35,542 bases of DNA from Conidiobolus incongruus B7586 (Eukaryota; Entomophthoromycota; Entomophthoromycetes; Entomophthorales; Conidiobolaceae). The DNA is taken from positions 1 through 35,542 of the forward strand of contig JNEM01014479.1 in the NCBI GenBank assembly GCA_000697335.1. Direction: 5' to 3'. Shown piece after piece: positions 1 through 11,121 of this stretch (position 1 is the first letter of the stretch; every line of letters starts with the position of its first letter). The notes beneath the pieces were generated by a model. The model was not told where the DNA came from. It saw nothing but the letters and a program-made list of their open reading frames with translations, and did no database searches. Position numbers and translations under genes: made by a program.

Positions 1-2044
1 AATATATTTAAATATATTTATGTATTATCAAATAATATATTTTAACTTTATATTAACTTATAAAAATAAGTTATAAAATTAAAAATATATACATTTCTAT
101 TAATATCTTAATTAATTTTAATATAAATAAACTTATATTAAACTATGTAATTAACATATATTTTTTATTTATAATATAATATATAGTATTAAATTAAATT
201 AATTATTTATAAATATATTAAAACTAAAAGTATATTTAAGATAAGTTATAAATTTGTAGGTTTTAGTATTGATAGAAAAACTAATATCTAATATATATAC
301 CTTTTGCTTGTTAACCTCTTAAAGTTTATAAGGTATAGAGTTAACTAGCTTTTTATATTAAATAAAACTAATATTATTGTAAGTTTCTTAAATATAGTCC
401 TAAAGTTAATATAAATTTTTTGCTAGGGGGAAAGTTTTAATTAATTTTTTTAATTAATCCTAAAGATATTTAATTAGGTTAAAATTAAAAAATTAAAGAG
501 ATTATTTTATAATATTTATTTTGTTATTTTTAAACTATTCAATAATAGAATTTATAGTATAATAAAAGTCATTATCTTGTTAAAGAATAATATTTGATTT
601 ATTTAACCTATATTACTCAATAGTATTTTTTTAATTTATTATTTAAAATATTTTAATATATCTCAATATTAATTCCCCCATCAACCCTACAAAAATACTT
701 TATATCTAAAGATAATATATATCCTTAAACTATAATTAACCTACTATTGTATTTTTAGATTATAATATTATAATGGTTATAAAGTAGTTTTTTATCATTT
801 TTGAAATATCTATCTTTTTTATTAAAATTATTAATATCATATATCTATCCAATTAATCCATATATATTTACCTTTTATGTTAGTTTACCTATAATTTACC
901 TTTTATCCTACTTTCCCTTAAATTGATTTATTCTCATCCCAGTATAAAAGAGGAAATACAATAGAGATTTATTTACCTACCTATTTATCTGTCTATTCAT
1001 TCATCAACCTACTCAATTACCTAGCTATAACACTAAGTCTCTATCAAAGATTTCCAATAAAACTCTATAACTATATTTTAATCCTATCACTTACTAATAA
1101 TCCAACTTAATTCAATATAATTATCCTAGTTTCTAGCACTAGGATAATATAATTAAGATATATCTTTGTTTTATTAAACCAAATAACCTTACTCTAATTA
1201 ATTTTATTTTAACTTTAATATTAACATTTAAATTGCCTTTTAACTTTAAAATAAGATTTTTTTAGTTAAGGGGGTTTTTTTTAAAATATAAATGATATCT
1301 ATTCTAATATAAAATATATATAATAATATTAATACAAACTAATATTCTTATATAGTTTTATAATTCTTATTATATTTTTACAATAATATTATATTTACTT
1401 ATATTAACTAATCTATAAATATATTTTTTATCATATTTATCTATGGTGTTAAAACACTTAAGATTTAATTTAAGTGTTTTTTTAACATTATTCTTAATAA
1501 CCCTAGCTATATTAAATTAGCTAATATTAATAATTCTAATAATTTTATGAGTTGATTTATTTTTATTATAAAGTTGATTAATATATAAATGAACTTTTTT
1601 AGAGAGAGATTTAAGCATTATAATATTTATTTTAAAATATTAGCTTAATAATTTTATAATCTATATAATATAATCAAACAAAAGAAAATATATATATTTT
1701 ATTATTTATACCTTTTTAACTTATGAACCTATAAATTTATAACTTATTTTGGATAAATTTTAGGTTTTGATATATTAAATAATAACTAATGAAATATAAT
1801 CAAATATAGTTAGTTATAATGAACTAATATAAATATATTATAAATTATAATTTAAATATATTTAATTTAAAATTATTTAAAATATAAGTAAATATATAAG
1901 TAATTTTGATTTTATGACTTACTTTTGTAAGCTAGTGTATATTATAGTTTTAGATAATTTAATATATATATATATATTTCTTTTAATTATTAATAAAAAT
2001 TTATATTTTTTTGATTTTATAACTTACTTCTGTAGTTTAGTGTA
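1..2044. other. AT-rich gene-free region
   Basis: No reading frame of convincing length or composition is present. Most of it is A/T homopolymer and TA-rich sequence. The stretch around 840-1140 is somewhat richer in C (short runs such as cctacctatttatctg) and may be the remnant of an old, heavily decayed element, but no family can be named. A palindrome (1448-1486) and a direct repeat (1905-1940 and 2010-2046) are listed separately. Confidence 0.6.
1448..1486. repeat. Inverted repeat / hairpin
   Basis: The left arm gttaaaacacttaa is mirrored by ttaagtgtttttttaac with three extra T in the right arm, giving a 14-bp stem with a small bulge and a short loop of about 8 nt. It stands alone in noncoding DNA. 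It could be a decayed transposon end or chance in AT-rich DNA. Confidence 0.45.
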
Positions 2045-2046
2045 TT
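1905..2046. repeat. Spaced direct repeat of ~35 bp
   Basis: Two near-identical segments (about 1905-1940 and 2010-2046) both read gattttat, then g/a, acttact, then a diverged stretch, then agtgtat. They are about 105 bp apart and the DNA between and after them is not repeated. The second copy abuts repeat A, so the pair may mark an insertion footprint or an edge of that element. Confidence 0.4.
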
Positions 2047-3083
2047 TAAACAAAATAATCATAATTAAAAGTTATTTATCTTAATATTAATAAAACTTAA
2101 CTATATATTTTTTAAATTTTTTATAATTTATAAATAGCTTTTGATAATAAAATACAAGTTAAATTAACTATTCGTTATAAATAAATTATTTCAAAGTCAT
2201 TAAATAAAATTATTTGAAATTTGTTATAATCTATAAAATATTTAAAAATATTTTTTATTTTAATTAAAAAATTATCTAAATATTTTATATAATTAATTCT
2301 AAACTAAATTTTATCAAAAAATAAAGATAATAATTTATAATTTAACTAAAATTTAAAAAATACTAGAGAAATTATTATTAAATAAATCTTATTAATCTAT
2401 AGTTAGAAATTAGAGTATTTATAATAAATTTCTATAATTAATATATATTAATTTTTTCTATATAATCTTTAATTAAAATATAAATCAAAATGTTAAATTA
2501 GGTTAAATTAACATTACTTATAGTTATATATATATATATATATATATTATTAATAAATGAATATTAATTATTATAATAATTTATAATAATATATGTTATT
2601 TATATTTTTTAAAAAATAAATCATTTATTAATAAACTCTAAATTACTTATAAATATAATTATTTTTTTTAAATTTTTTTAACTTAACAAAACTAATTATT
2701 TTATATAATAATATTAAAATAAATAAAGTTAAAATTATAGAAAATTTTTTAATTAAAATTAACTAAAAAAAACTACCATATTTAGTATATCTTATATTTT
2801 ATAACTTTTATGATTATAATTATTTTAAACAATCAAAAAACTATTTTATAAGAGAAGAAATTTTAACAAGAAAATTTAATTAGTTTATAAAATATTAAAT
2901 TTCAGACTATAATAAAAAGAATTATTGCTTAAGTGTTAAAAGTTGGTGAAAAATATAATAAATAGTTATTAATAATAAAAAGGAGTATTAATTTTATATT
3001 ATATATTTATTTTTATATAATATATATTAAAATGTTTATTTTTTTGATCACAAAAAATTCCCATTATTTAAATTACAAAGAAA
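2045..3083 (+). repeat. Dispersed ~1 kb repeat, copy A
   Basis: This stretch aligns along its length with 8075-9152 (B), 18870-19945 (C) and, reversed, with 12560-13540 (E) and 35122-35542 (D). Anchors include the start (ttaaaagttatttatctta), a central block with actaccatatttagtatatc and tgattataattattttaaa, a block with tttagtttataaaatattaaattt-like sequence, and the end around aattcccattatttaaatta. The end is nearly identical to copy D. There is no ORF and no obvious terminal inverted repeat. It is probably a non-autonomous mobile element, but its class cannot be told from sequence alone. Boundaries are approximate. Confidence 0.6.
2525..2547. repeat. (TA)n microsatellite
   Basis: About eleven uninterrupted TA dinucleotides lie inside repeat copy A. 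Nothing comparable is seen at the matching place in copy B, so it expanded after the copies separated. Confidence 0.8.
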
Positions 3084-3320
3084 TTTTATAAAAATACTTT
3101 TTAATTTGTTTTGTAATTGATTTGATGAAAAAACTTATTAATATTCATAATATTAAATAATATTAAAGTTATTGTTAATATGATTTTCATTAATAGATTT
3201 TTTTACATTAGAAAATTTTTATACTTTTCATATTTTATTTTCTTGGAAAATATACTCTATTAGTATTGCTGCATAGTAAAGAATAAAATAAAGTATTATT
3301 ATATGTTTATTCAATTAATA

Positions 3321-4119
3321 TTAATTCTCAAAAGATTTCAAACCTTTCAAATACCCATCGGATAGCTTATCCATCTTAGTAATTCACTCGCTCACACTTG
3401 GAGTCAAATTATCCAAAACTTTATCAAATAACTCGCGATTAAGCACACTAATCCAATGGAAGTAGCCCATAACTATATAATCAGCCTAAGCTGGTAATTC
3501 ACCCAGCAAAAATTCTGATTTCTCAAAGTCCTGGACGAAAGGTTGAATAGTATACATAAGTCGTTGGAAGTTGGCGTCGGGGTTGGCACCGAATTGTTCA
3601 ATGGTTATCCCAAATTCAGATTTGAGTGATCTCATGTGTTTTTTGTTATCATCGTCAATGACTCTGTAAATACCTAGGACTAAGAGTTGGAACGCTGAAA
3701 ATCTAACCTGCTTATTGAAATTGGTGACGAATTTCTCGAAATCGGGATTACGTATTAAAGGGTTCTCGGGGTAGTGTCTATCTAAATACTCAGTGATTCG
3801 GGGCCTGTCATAAACGATATCGCCATTGTCGAATTTTATAGTAGGTACAAGTTCCTATTTTTCGCTACTATAATGATTGATTAACCAATCAATATTCTAT
3901 TATAATGATATTGAACTTACGTAACTTTCTTAATGGTTTGTTTAACGTTAAAGAATATCAAAGATTCAGTTTCGAATTCAATATTCTAATTATATTACAA
4001 TAACAATAACATAATAATAATATAATTACCTTATGCTTTAAAAACAAAAGAGCTGGAATGACACATGGACTAATACTAACTCCTTTGGGTTCGTTGATTA
4101 ATTCGTAAATCTTTGTCAT
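3321..4119 (-). pseudogene. GST-like gene, complete except for three Trp-to-stop codons
   Basis: This is a glutathione S-transferase-like gene in three exons: 4030-4119, 3921-3985 and 3321-3867. The introns are 44 nt (3986-4029) and 53 nt (3868-3920), with intact GT and AG ends. Spliced length is 702 nt, or 233 residues in one unbroken frame from ATG (4117-4119) to TAA (3321-3323). Visible GST features are an N-terminal ISPC stretch, a LVPTIKF segment with the cis-Pro of the thioredoxin fold, a GDIVYD stretch in the glutathione-site region, and a C-terminal helical domain with a GELPA(stop)ADY motif. Three in-frame stops interrupt it: TAG at 3855-3857, TAG at 3486-3488 and TGA at 3384-3386. 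The paralogue at 5513-6450 has Trp at the first and third positions and Phe at the second, where family members commonly have Trp or Phe. One further Trp is still TGG. Start, splice sites, length and frame are preserved, so it is either a very young pseudogene or an mRNA-edited gene. A TATA-like box lies just upstream. Confidence 0.8.
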
Positions 4120-4549
4120 ATTGAAATTTTAATAGTTTAGTACATCATCTTTGAATATTTATACACGTTCTTCAATTTGTCATATTGGAAGAATTTCAGA
4201 TCATGAGGATATTTTTAATTTGAGTTAATTCAATTTATAAAAATGATATTAAATTTCTAAAATTAGCAATTTTTTAATATTTAATCAAATAAAATATAAA
4301 ATTATATCATTGCAAAAAGCTTTTATCCTTTAATTATTTAGTATTATTTTCACAATCCTAAATTGTCAACGTGTATCTTTGTATTCAAACCCAAAACTCC
4401 TTTAGAACGAACAGAGTTGCACAATTCTCTTAATACAACTACTACACATAAAGCACACTCTTCCCACACTCTGTCAGACCTCTCTCGCTTTTACTATCAT
4501 AACCTTATTCTATTTCCTATCGTCTACTAATAATTGCTAAAATTCATCA
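4120..4549. other. Divergent intergenic region upstream of GST copy 1
   Basis: This is the spacer between the minus-strand GST and the plus-strand small ORF. The half nearest the small ORF (about 4380-4540) is C/T-rich and of higher GC than ordinary spacer, as expected of a former promoter and 5' UTR. A similarly placed spacer of 415 nt lies in the second unit. Confidence 0.5.
4156..4163 (-). promoter_or_regulatory. TATA-like box of GST copy 1
   Basis: On the minus strand it reads TATAAATA, ending 37 nt before the ATG. The spacing is short but workable if the leader is very short. AT-rich background makes a single such match weak evidence. Confidence 0.35.
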
Positions 4550-4720
4550 ATGACTATTCGAACCGACACTCGCACAGTTAGTTGTTGCTCAAGTTATCGA
4601 GTACTCGCCTATGTTGGCCAGAAACTTACTTCAGATCACCATGACCCGAGTGTTCCAACGCACCACCAATACTCTATTTCCGGATCTGCTTACTGCAACA
4701 ATTATATTATAACTATGTAG
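4550..4720 (+). pseudogene. Small ORF related to 6866-7078, decayed
   Basis: This open frame of 56 codons (ATG 4550-4552, TAG 4718-4720) lies head-to-head with GST copy 1. Residues 17-31 (RVLAYVGQKLTSDHH) align with residues 34-47 of the ORF at 6866, which sits in the same place beside GST copy 2. A different plus frame of the same DNA (with a LAQLVVAQV stretch) resembles the part of the other ORF just before this match. The two copies are therefore homologous but have drifted in frame. The function is unknown; the second copy has a weak F-box-like look. It is probably a gene fragment and not an active gene. Confidence 0.4.
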
Positions 4721-5512
4721 GTACAAATTTTAATAAATATGAAATCAAACTATTTAATTCATTTGTAAATAGAATTATTTTATCAAATCATAGTCAAAAT
4801 TTTTTTGCAAGAAAATATTAATAAAAATTAACCTTATATATCTTTAAATATTTTTTATTTTAATTCTTAAAAATTAAATGGTTCTTAATAATTATTACAA
4901 ACACTAATATATATATATATATATATATTAAATAAGATAATTAATCATTTTCAAAAATTTAATATAACAAATTATAATTAAAATAATTAAAAATTAATCA
5001 TTAAGATTTGGATTGGTTAAAAAGAGAATAGACAATACAACTTTGAAAAAATATTTTTACTTGCAAATTAATATATTATTAGAGTATAAAATATTATTAA
5101 CTTATTATGTTTGGAATAATATAGTTTTATAATAATATAGAATACAATTAAGAGATTATTTGCGACAGTAATATTCAATATATTGGATATTATAGATTAT
5201 ATAATCATATCAAAATTATGGATCATTCGTATTATTCCTTTTTCAAATATTCATAATTAATACTATATATAAATTGACAAAATAATTTAGAAAAATTTAT
5301 CATATAGTTTTAAATTATTAAATTTTATAAAATTTTCCGATAATAGTTTTTTTTAAAATATTAAAATTTTTAAATTTAAAATAACTTAAGTCATAAATTA
5401 AAAAATATATATATTAAAATTTAAAATCAATTAAATTGTTTTTAAAATTATTTAATGATTGAATATATCTATTTATATAATTTAAACTATATATGCTAAC
5501 AATAATCTTAAA
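4721..5512. other. AT-rich spacer between the two GST units
   Basis: No gene is visible. It holds a (TA)n tract at about 4906-4928 and otherwise featureless A/T-rich sequence. It separates the two copies of the duplicated GST plus small-ORF unit. Confidence 0.6.
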
Positions 5513-6450
5513 TTACAAAGTTTTAGGATTTTTTAAATGTCCATCAAATAATTCATCCATTCTTGGCGCCCATTGAGGGATTTCAGGGTTGGGATTTTGA
5601 TGAATTAACTTATGACAAACTTCTGGACTAATACTCCTCACACTTTGGAACATGCCAGCAAGGAGATAATCACTAAATCCAGGTTTTTCACCTTCAAAAA
5701 ATGGCTGAGTCTGCAGTCGAGGGAGTAACATCTCGCTAGATTTATAGAATTTTGCAAAGTTGGCATTAGCATACCCAGAGAACTCTTCCAGAGCCATACC
5801 AAATTCCTTCTCTTTAGTAGCTCTCATATGGTTGCGACTAGCGGGATCCAAAGCACGTTCAATATCTAGAATAATCAATTTGTAGGTGCAGGCGTCGAGA
5901 GATTGGTAGAATCCGAAAACTACACCCTCAGCTTTGGAATCTTTATGACGAATTGGATTCTCATGATAATGAGTATCCAAGTAATGGCAAATTGGGAAAC
6001 TGTCGTAAACAATATCACCATTGGGGAATTTTATGTTAGGAGCTAGAGCCCATTTATCATTGCTAAATATCAAATATTAATTATATTTCAATTAAAGCTT
6101 TTATAGAATAAATTACGTGACTTCTTTAATAGTTGGTCAAATCGATGTTCTACAATTAAAAATTATCAATTGATTAAATATTATTAAATTAGATAAATAT
6201 AATAATAATAATACCTTATGCTTTAAAAACAACTGTGACCAAATTACCAAAGGACTATAACTTACATCACTTCCTTGCTTTGTAACTAATTTGTAAACTT
6301 GAGCCCTGTTAATTATTTAATATAATTATTTGTTACAGGTTTTAAAATTTCTCTAAATAGCTTTATATAATCCAATATCTCTTAAATAGTAATCAATTAT
6401 TCAATATTATTAATAATTAGAATTATTGTTAAATTATTTTATTACCTCAT
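5513..6450 (-). pseudogene. GST-like gene copy 2, exon deletion, probably broken
   Basis: This is a paralogue of 3321-4119. The last exon (5513-6062) is fully open and encodes most of the protein: a NDKWALAPNIKF stretch with the cis-Pro region, GDIVYDS at the glutathione site, and a C-terminal domain with GEKPGFSDY and PQWAPRMDEL. Upstream pieces are recognisable: 6215-6305 (matching exon 1 of the other copy) and 6117-6149, each flanked by GT/AG ends (introns 6063-6116 and 6150-6214). The 6117-6149 exon is 33 nt against 65 nt in copy 1. That 32-nt shortfall shifts the frame and brings an early TAA. Position 6305 reads AGG where copy 1 has its ATG. Either the start was lost, or a 5-nt first exon ATGAG (6446-6450) is joined across a 140-nt intron (6306-6445), which would restore ATG AGG in frame. 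Without the exon deletion the model would be 711 nt. It is most likely a pseudogene, unless an unseen splice form skips the defect. Confidence 0.7.
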
Positions 6451-6865
6451 TTTTTGGTAATTTAATTAAATGGATTAAATAAAATTACTAATAAATTAAT
6501 TAATTCGTGTCTCATCCTGTTTCTTCGGATAAACAAGATTAAGGAACCAGTCCCGTGAATCATCACAAGGACACACATTGCACAGCCACATCCCCGCAAA
6601 CTCTTAAAATACCTTTAAATATACCAGTATCTTCTATCATGGAAGCTTGATTTTGGTTCATATTCAAAATTCACAACTCTACTACCAACTATCCTCTCCC
6701 ATATCTATCGCTTCCAAGCGTAACACCTCTGCCTTGGTGTTACTGAAATCACCTACCAGTTTATTACTAGTTATACCATACCACTTACTTATCTGAATAA
6801 TAAAATCCAATCACTACAATTGCTTTTCTTATTTATTTTTACTCACTACTATATAATTTTCTGAT
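6451..6865. other. Divergent intergenic region upstream of GST copy 2
   Basis: This is the counterpart of 4120-4549. The central part (about 6520-6780) is C-rich and much less AT-biased than ordinary spacer, consistent with a former shared promoter and 5' UTR. No clear ORF of its own was found. Confidence 0.45.
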
Positions 6866-7078
6866 ATGTCTCTCATTTGTTCTAATCTGCCCAATTTACA
6901 GTTAATCCCATGTGATGAACCCAATCGGATGGCCATTGCGACTCAACTGGTCCTCATGGCCCCTAGAGTTGTAGATCACATAGTCACTTATATTTCCGAC
7001 CATCATGGCGAAATATTGGAGCTGGCATTAATACCCTTAGCAAATCTCGTTACAATTCGCTTATTTATTATTAAATAA
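6866..7078 (+). CDS. Small ORF, weakly F-box-like, probably a truncated gene
   Basis: This is a 70-residue open frame with gene-like base composition, head-to-head with GST copy 2. Residues 31-62 have the hydrophobic spacing of an F-box: an APRVVDHIVTYI helix followed by ILELALIPLANL. I infer the resemblance from pattern only; the usual F-box protein is several hundred residues long, and nothing gene-like follows the stop. The ORF at 4550-4720 is a homologous but decayed counterpart in the first unit. It has no signal peptide or membrane segment. It may be an N-terminal gene fragment, and expression is uncertain. Confidence 0.35.
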   Translation: MSLICSNLPNLQLIPCDEPNRMAIATQLVLMAPRVVDHIVTYISDHHGEILELALIPLANLVTIRLFIIK

Positions 7079-8074
7079 TTAAATTTATCCAGTTTATTTT
7101 TAACCAATTAATTATCAAAATTTTTAATTTAAGAAAAACTGACTAAATTTTTACTAATTTAATTCTTAAATTTATATTCAATTAATATAATTTACTTTAG
7201 GAAATGAATACATAAATTAAAATTTAATTTATATAGTTATCCATTTATATATAAATTTGTTAAGATTAAAAGATTAATTGAATTTTTAAAGATTTTTTTT
7301 CAATAATATTAATATTATTCTATATTTCAGTATATATTAAAAAATTTACATAACAAATCATTTAGTTAAATTGATAAAAAACAAAATTTGTTTTAAAATG
7401 GATAGCTATATTTAATATTAATTCCATTTAATTTATAATATTATAAAACACTGTTGCTTACAATCCAATAGGTTTTGGAATGGTGAAAATTGATATTGGA
7501 ATTAGCGTTGTTGGAAGTCATTCTTTCAGATAAAAAATTGTCAGATTTAATAATGAATGGATTGTAAATAAATATAAAACTAAGAGGGGTTTTTTCTTAT
7601 TATTCCAAAAAATATATATTTATAATATAGATAAATGCAACTAAAACCTTAGTTGCATCTATCAAAGCATCATCTATTAATAAGAACATGCCTTATTTTA
7701 TGACTCAAATATATAATTTATAATATACTTCTTTTAGCAATATTTTTACTAATAATAAAATATTTTGATTTGTCAGGTTAAATTCAAAAACAAATTTAAA
7801 AAGGTTAAAATAAATAAATTGAAATTAACTTTTAATTAAATATTGATATAAATAGAGCATTATATTTTAAATCATAATTTTTTATTGGCAATATTAGTTC
7901 AGAAAAAAAATGGAAAATTTTTTAATTTTTGATTTTTCAAATATATTGCTTGTTTTAAATATTTAAATATATAATATATAAAAAAGCTAATATTTTTAAC
8001 ATATATATATTTTATAATAATCTTTTTATTAAAATATTATTAATTCAAAATTTAAGATTCAATTCAATTATATT
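7079..8074. other. AT-rich spacer
   Basis: I see nothing gene-like here. A short, slightly less AT-rich patch near 7460-7560 has no sustained reading frame. Confidence 0.6.
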
Positions 8075-9152
8075 TAAATTAAATAATAATTGTTAAAAGT
8101 TTTTTATTTTAATATTATTAAAACTTAACCATAAACCTTCTAAAATCATTTAAAATTTATAAATAGATTATAAAGGTAATATTTTATTTAAAGCTACTGT
8201 TTATTATTAGTTTCACCATTTTATAGCTAAAAGGGATATTATTTAAAAATTATTTAAATTTACAAAACTAATTTCTATTTTTATTTTTTCTATTAATTAA
8301 TAAAATAAAAAATTATATTAAAAAACATTATTTTATTTTAGCTAAAAAATTATCTAAATAATTTAATATTTATTATATTAGTATTTTATATTTATTAAAA
8401 TTTAAACTTAATTGAAAAAATAAAAATATAAATTAAATAACTTATAATATAACAAAAGATTATAAAAAAGTTGAAATAATTATAGTTAGATAAAACTTAT
8501 TAAAATATTACTAAAAGTAAAAGTTCCTATAATAAATTATTATAATTAATGAATTTTAAATCTTTTTATATAATCTTTCATTTAAAAATAGAAGAAAATA
8601 TTAAGTTAAGTTAAAATAATTCCTTTTATAAATTTTTTTTATTAATAAGCAAATATTAATTGTTAAAATATATTTGATTTTTATATAATCATCTTATTTG
8701 GTTTTTAATAACAGAATAATTATTAATAAATTATTTATTGTTTTTTAATTGAAATAATTTTTTATTAATATTCTTATTATTAATTAAAAATATTTATTAT
8801 TTTATCTGATAATTTTAAAATATATAAAATTAAACTTATAAAAGATTTTCTATATAACAAAATAGAAAAAGTTTTATATTTAATATATTCACCATACTAC
8901 AACTTATGTAATTATAATTATTTTACAGGAAAAATAATTTTTACAAATATATATTAGTTTGTCAAACATTAGATTTCAGCCTTTAATAAAAAGAGCTATT
9001 TTTAAGTGCTAAAAGCTTGTTAAAAATATAAAGAGTTATTATTAATGAAAAACAGTAAATTTTATATTGAGTATTAAATTTTATAAATCTTATATTAATA
9101 TTTTTATTCATTTTTGATTTTAAAATTGTGCCATTACTTAATTTCTATACTA
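8075..9152 (+). repeat. Dispersed ~1 kb repeat, copy B
   Basis: It is in the same orientation as copies A and C. Shared anchors are ttaaaagttttttatttta at the start, a central run ending in actacaacttatgtaattat, a block atttcagcctttaataaaaa followed by taagtgctaaaagctt, and an end at gtgccattacttaattt. It has no ORF. Its right end lies about 70 bp before the aminopeptidase start at 9220, so it forms most of that gene's upstream region. Boundaries are approximate. Confidence 0.6.
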
Positions 9153-9219
9153 ATAGTATTTAAGAAACATTAATATCATTGTGATTTAAACAAGCTATTC
9201 AGTTATAATTATATTTATA

Positions 9220-10302
9220 ATGATGAAATTCACTATTTTTTTACTTCTTTTGGCCAGTTCTATCTTCACCCAATCTTCAGTCACCAAGCGTTTACTTAAA
9301 TTGGGTGAAGATGTTGCTCCTAAATGGTACAGTACTGAGCAAATGTATGATTTATTGCAGAGTGGTGTTAGGTTTGTTGACGTTACTGAAGACCAATCTA
9401 TGGTCAGCTCTTACATGTCCACTGAATTCACTCCCAGTACCTACAAGATCCCCCTCAAAACCAGATTTCAACCTCATGTTCGTTCTATTATTAGAAAGTT
9501 GAACCCTGAAAATGCTAAAAATACTGTCAAGAAATTAACTAGCTGGCACAATCGTTTCTATAACCAAACTAGCGGTATTGAAGCTTCCCAATGGATCTAC
9601 AAACAAGCTTCCCAAATTGCTAATAGATATGGTAAAATAGCCTCTGCTCACCTAGTTCCTCACTCCTTCCCTCAATCTAGCATTGTAGCTCGCATTGAAG
9701 GTTCCGTCCATCCCGATGAAACTGTTGTACTTGGTGCTCACATGGACTCTGTTAATAAAACCAACCCCGTTTACGGTAGAGCTCCTGGTGCCGAAGATGA
9801 TGCTTCCGGCTCTTCTGCAATTTTGGAAGTTTTCCGTGTCTTGGCTGAAAGTAGATTCAAGCCTAAGAGAACCATCGAATTCCACTGGTACGCCGGTGAA
9901 GAAATGGGATTATTAGGATCCCGCGACATTGCTCGTGCCTACCACCAAGAAAATAAGAATATCGTTACCATGATGCAACTTGATATGGTTGGTCACATAG
10001 ATACTAAAGTCAAAATCATCAACGATTACACCAATCACGATCTTAACCAATTTGTCAAGCGTTTGATTGAATCTTACACCGATAAGTGGTGGGTGGATAG
10101 CAAATGTGGCTATGGATGCTCCGATCATGCCTCTTGGACCGAATTCGGCTACAGATCTACTACTGCTGCTGAAGACGTCATTCAAGGAGAGCTTATTCAC
10201 ACCCAAGATGACACCATTGACATTGTCGACTTCAACACTTGGTTGACTTTTGCCAGAATTGCTGCTGGTTACATGGTTGAAATCAGTGAACCTGCCAATT
10301 AA
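9220..10302 (+). CDS. Secreted leucine aminopeptidase, M28 family (intact)
   Basis: This 360-residue protein is a zinc exopeptidase that removes N-terminal residues from peptides outside the cell. Residues 1-18 are a signal peptide (hydrophobic core IFLLLLASSIF). Residues ~19-90 look like the propeptide of the fungal LAP1 type, and the catalytic domain follows. By comparison with the Vibrio (Aeromonas) proteolytica aminopeptidase, the two-zinc site is H174 and D176 (GAHMDS), bridging D193 (GAEDDASG), E228 after general base E227 (WYAGEEMG), D255 (QLDMVGH) and H327 (LIHTQDD). The C296-C300 pair next to SDHASW matches that enzyme's disulfide. All catalytic residues are present and there is no intron. 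ATGATG gives two possible starts one codon apart. It is closest in the window to the dead copy at 11122-12187, and a repeat element lies immediately upstream. Confidence 0.95.
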   Translation: MMKFTIFLLLLASSIFTQSSVTKRLLKLGEDVAPKWYSTEQMYDLLQSGVRFVDVTEDQSMVSSYMSTEFTPSTYKIPLKTRFQPHVRSIIRKLNPENAKNTVKKLTSWHNRFYNQTSGIEASQWIYKQASQIANRYGKIASAHLVPHSFPQSSIVARIEGSVHPDETVVLGAHMDSVNKTNPVYGRAPGAEDDASGSSAILEVFRVLAESRFKPKRTIEFHWYAGEEMGLLGSRDIARAYHQENKNIVTMMQLDMVGHIDTKVKIINDYTNHDLNQFVKRLIESYTDKWWVDSKCGYGCSDHASWTEFGYRSTTAAEDVIQGELIHTQDDTIDIVDFNTWLTFARIAAGYMVEISEPAN

Positions 10303-11121
10303 TTAAAAGAATTTATCATTAGATATTTACTATAATATTAACACATAATTATTGGATATATTTTATTATTGTTTATTTATTATCCAATGAATACGAAAGT
10401 AAAATTCTCAAATTTGCTTTGTGAAATTTGATATCGATTTTATCAAAAACGTGTAACTTGCAATTGGATCTAGAGCATTAATTATTTTTATCAATATACT
10501 CACAAAATATAAACACGTATGAAGTTTAACATCTGAAATTTGTAACTATCCACAGAATCATATATTTTAATTCCTTCTATGCATAATAATTCAATTATTT
10601 ATATCTCAAATATTTGATATATTAATATCATATTAAGTAACCAATAATAATGTATACATCATTTTTATCTTTATTCTCATATAGTTATTTTAACTTAAAT
10701 GCTGAAAAATCCGACTACATTAAACAATATTTTTTGATGATTTAAACAAAAATAATAAAATACTTATAAATTTTTATTGATATATGGTCGATATATTTTC
10801 AAATTTTTATAATATTAGCTTCAGGATTATATATAAATTAATTAATTGTAATACAATATCATATTTAAAACAAATTCAATCAATCACTAAATATATCATT
10901 GAATCTAGTAATTATGAATCAATAAAAAATTCAAATTTTTTGAATACATAAGAATTATAAATTACTATTAATTTATCATTGCCTAATTATAGATATCATC
11001 AGATTTACTAGTTGTAATACATTTACAAGTTTATTATTACTTTAAGAGCAATTGAAAATATATTTGATTGATATTAAACTACTTATGAACAATGGATATA
11101 ATATAATCAAGTTTATAAAAA
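10303..11121. other. Spacer between M28 copies
   Basis: This AT-rich DNA has no recognisable gene. An inverted repeat attggata / tatccaat (10351-10358 and 10381-10388) lies in the probable 3' region of the preceding gene. No perfect AATAAA signal was seen close to its stop. Confidence 0.55.
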
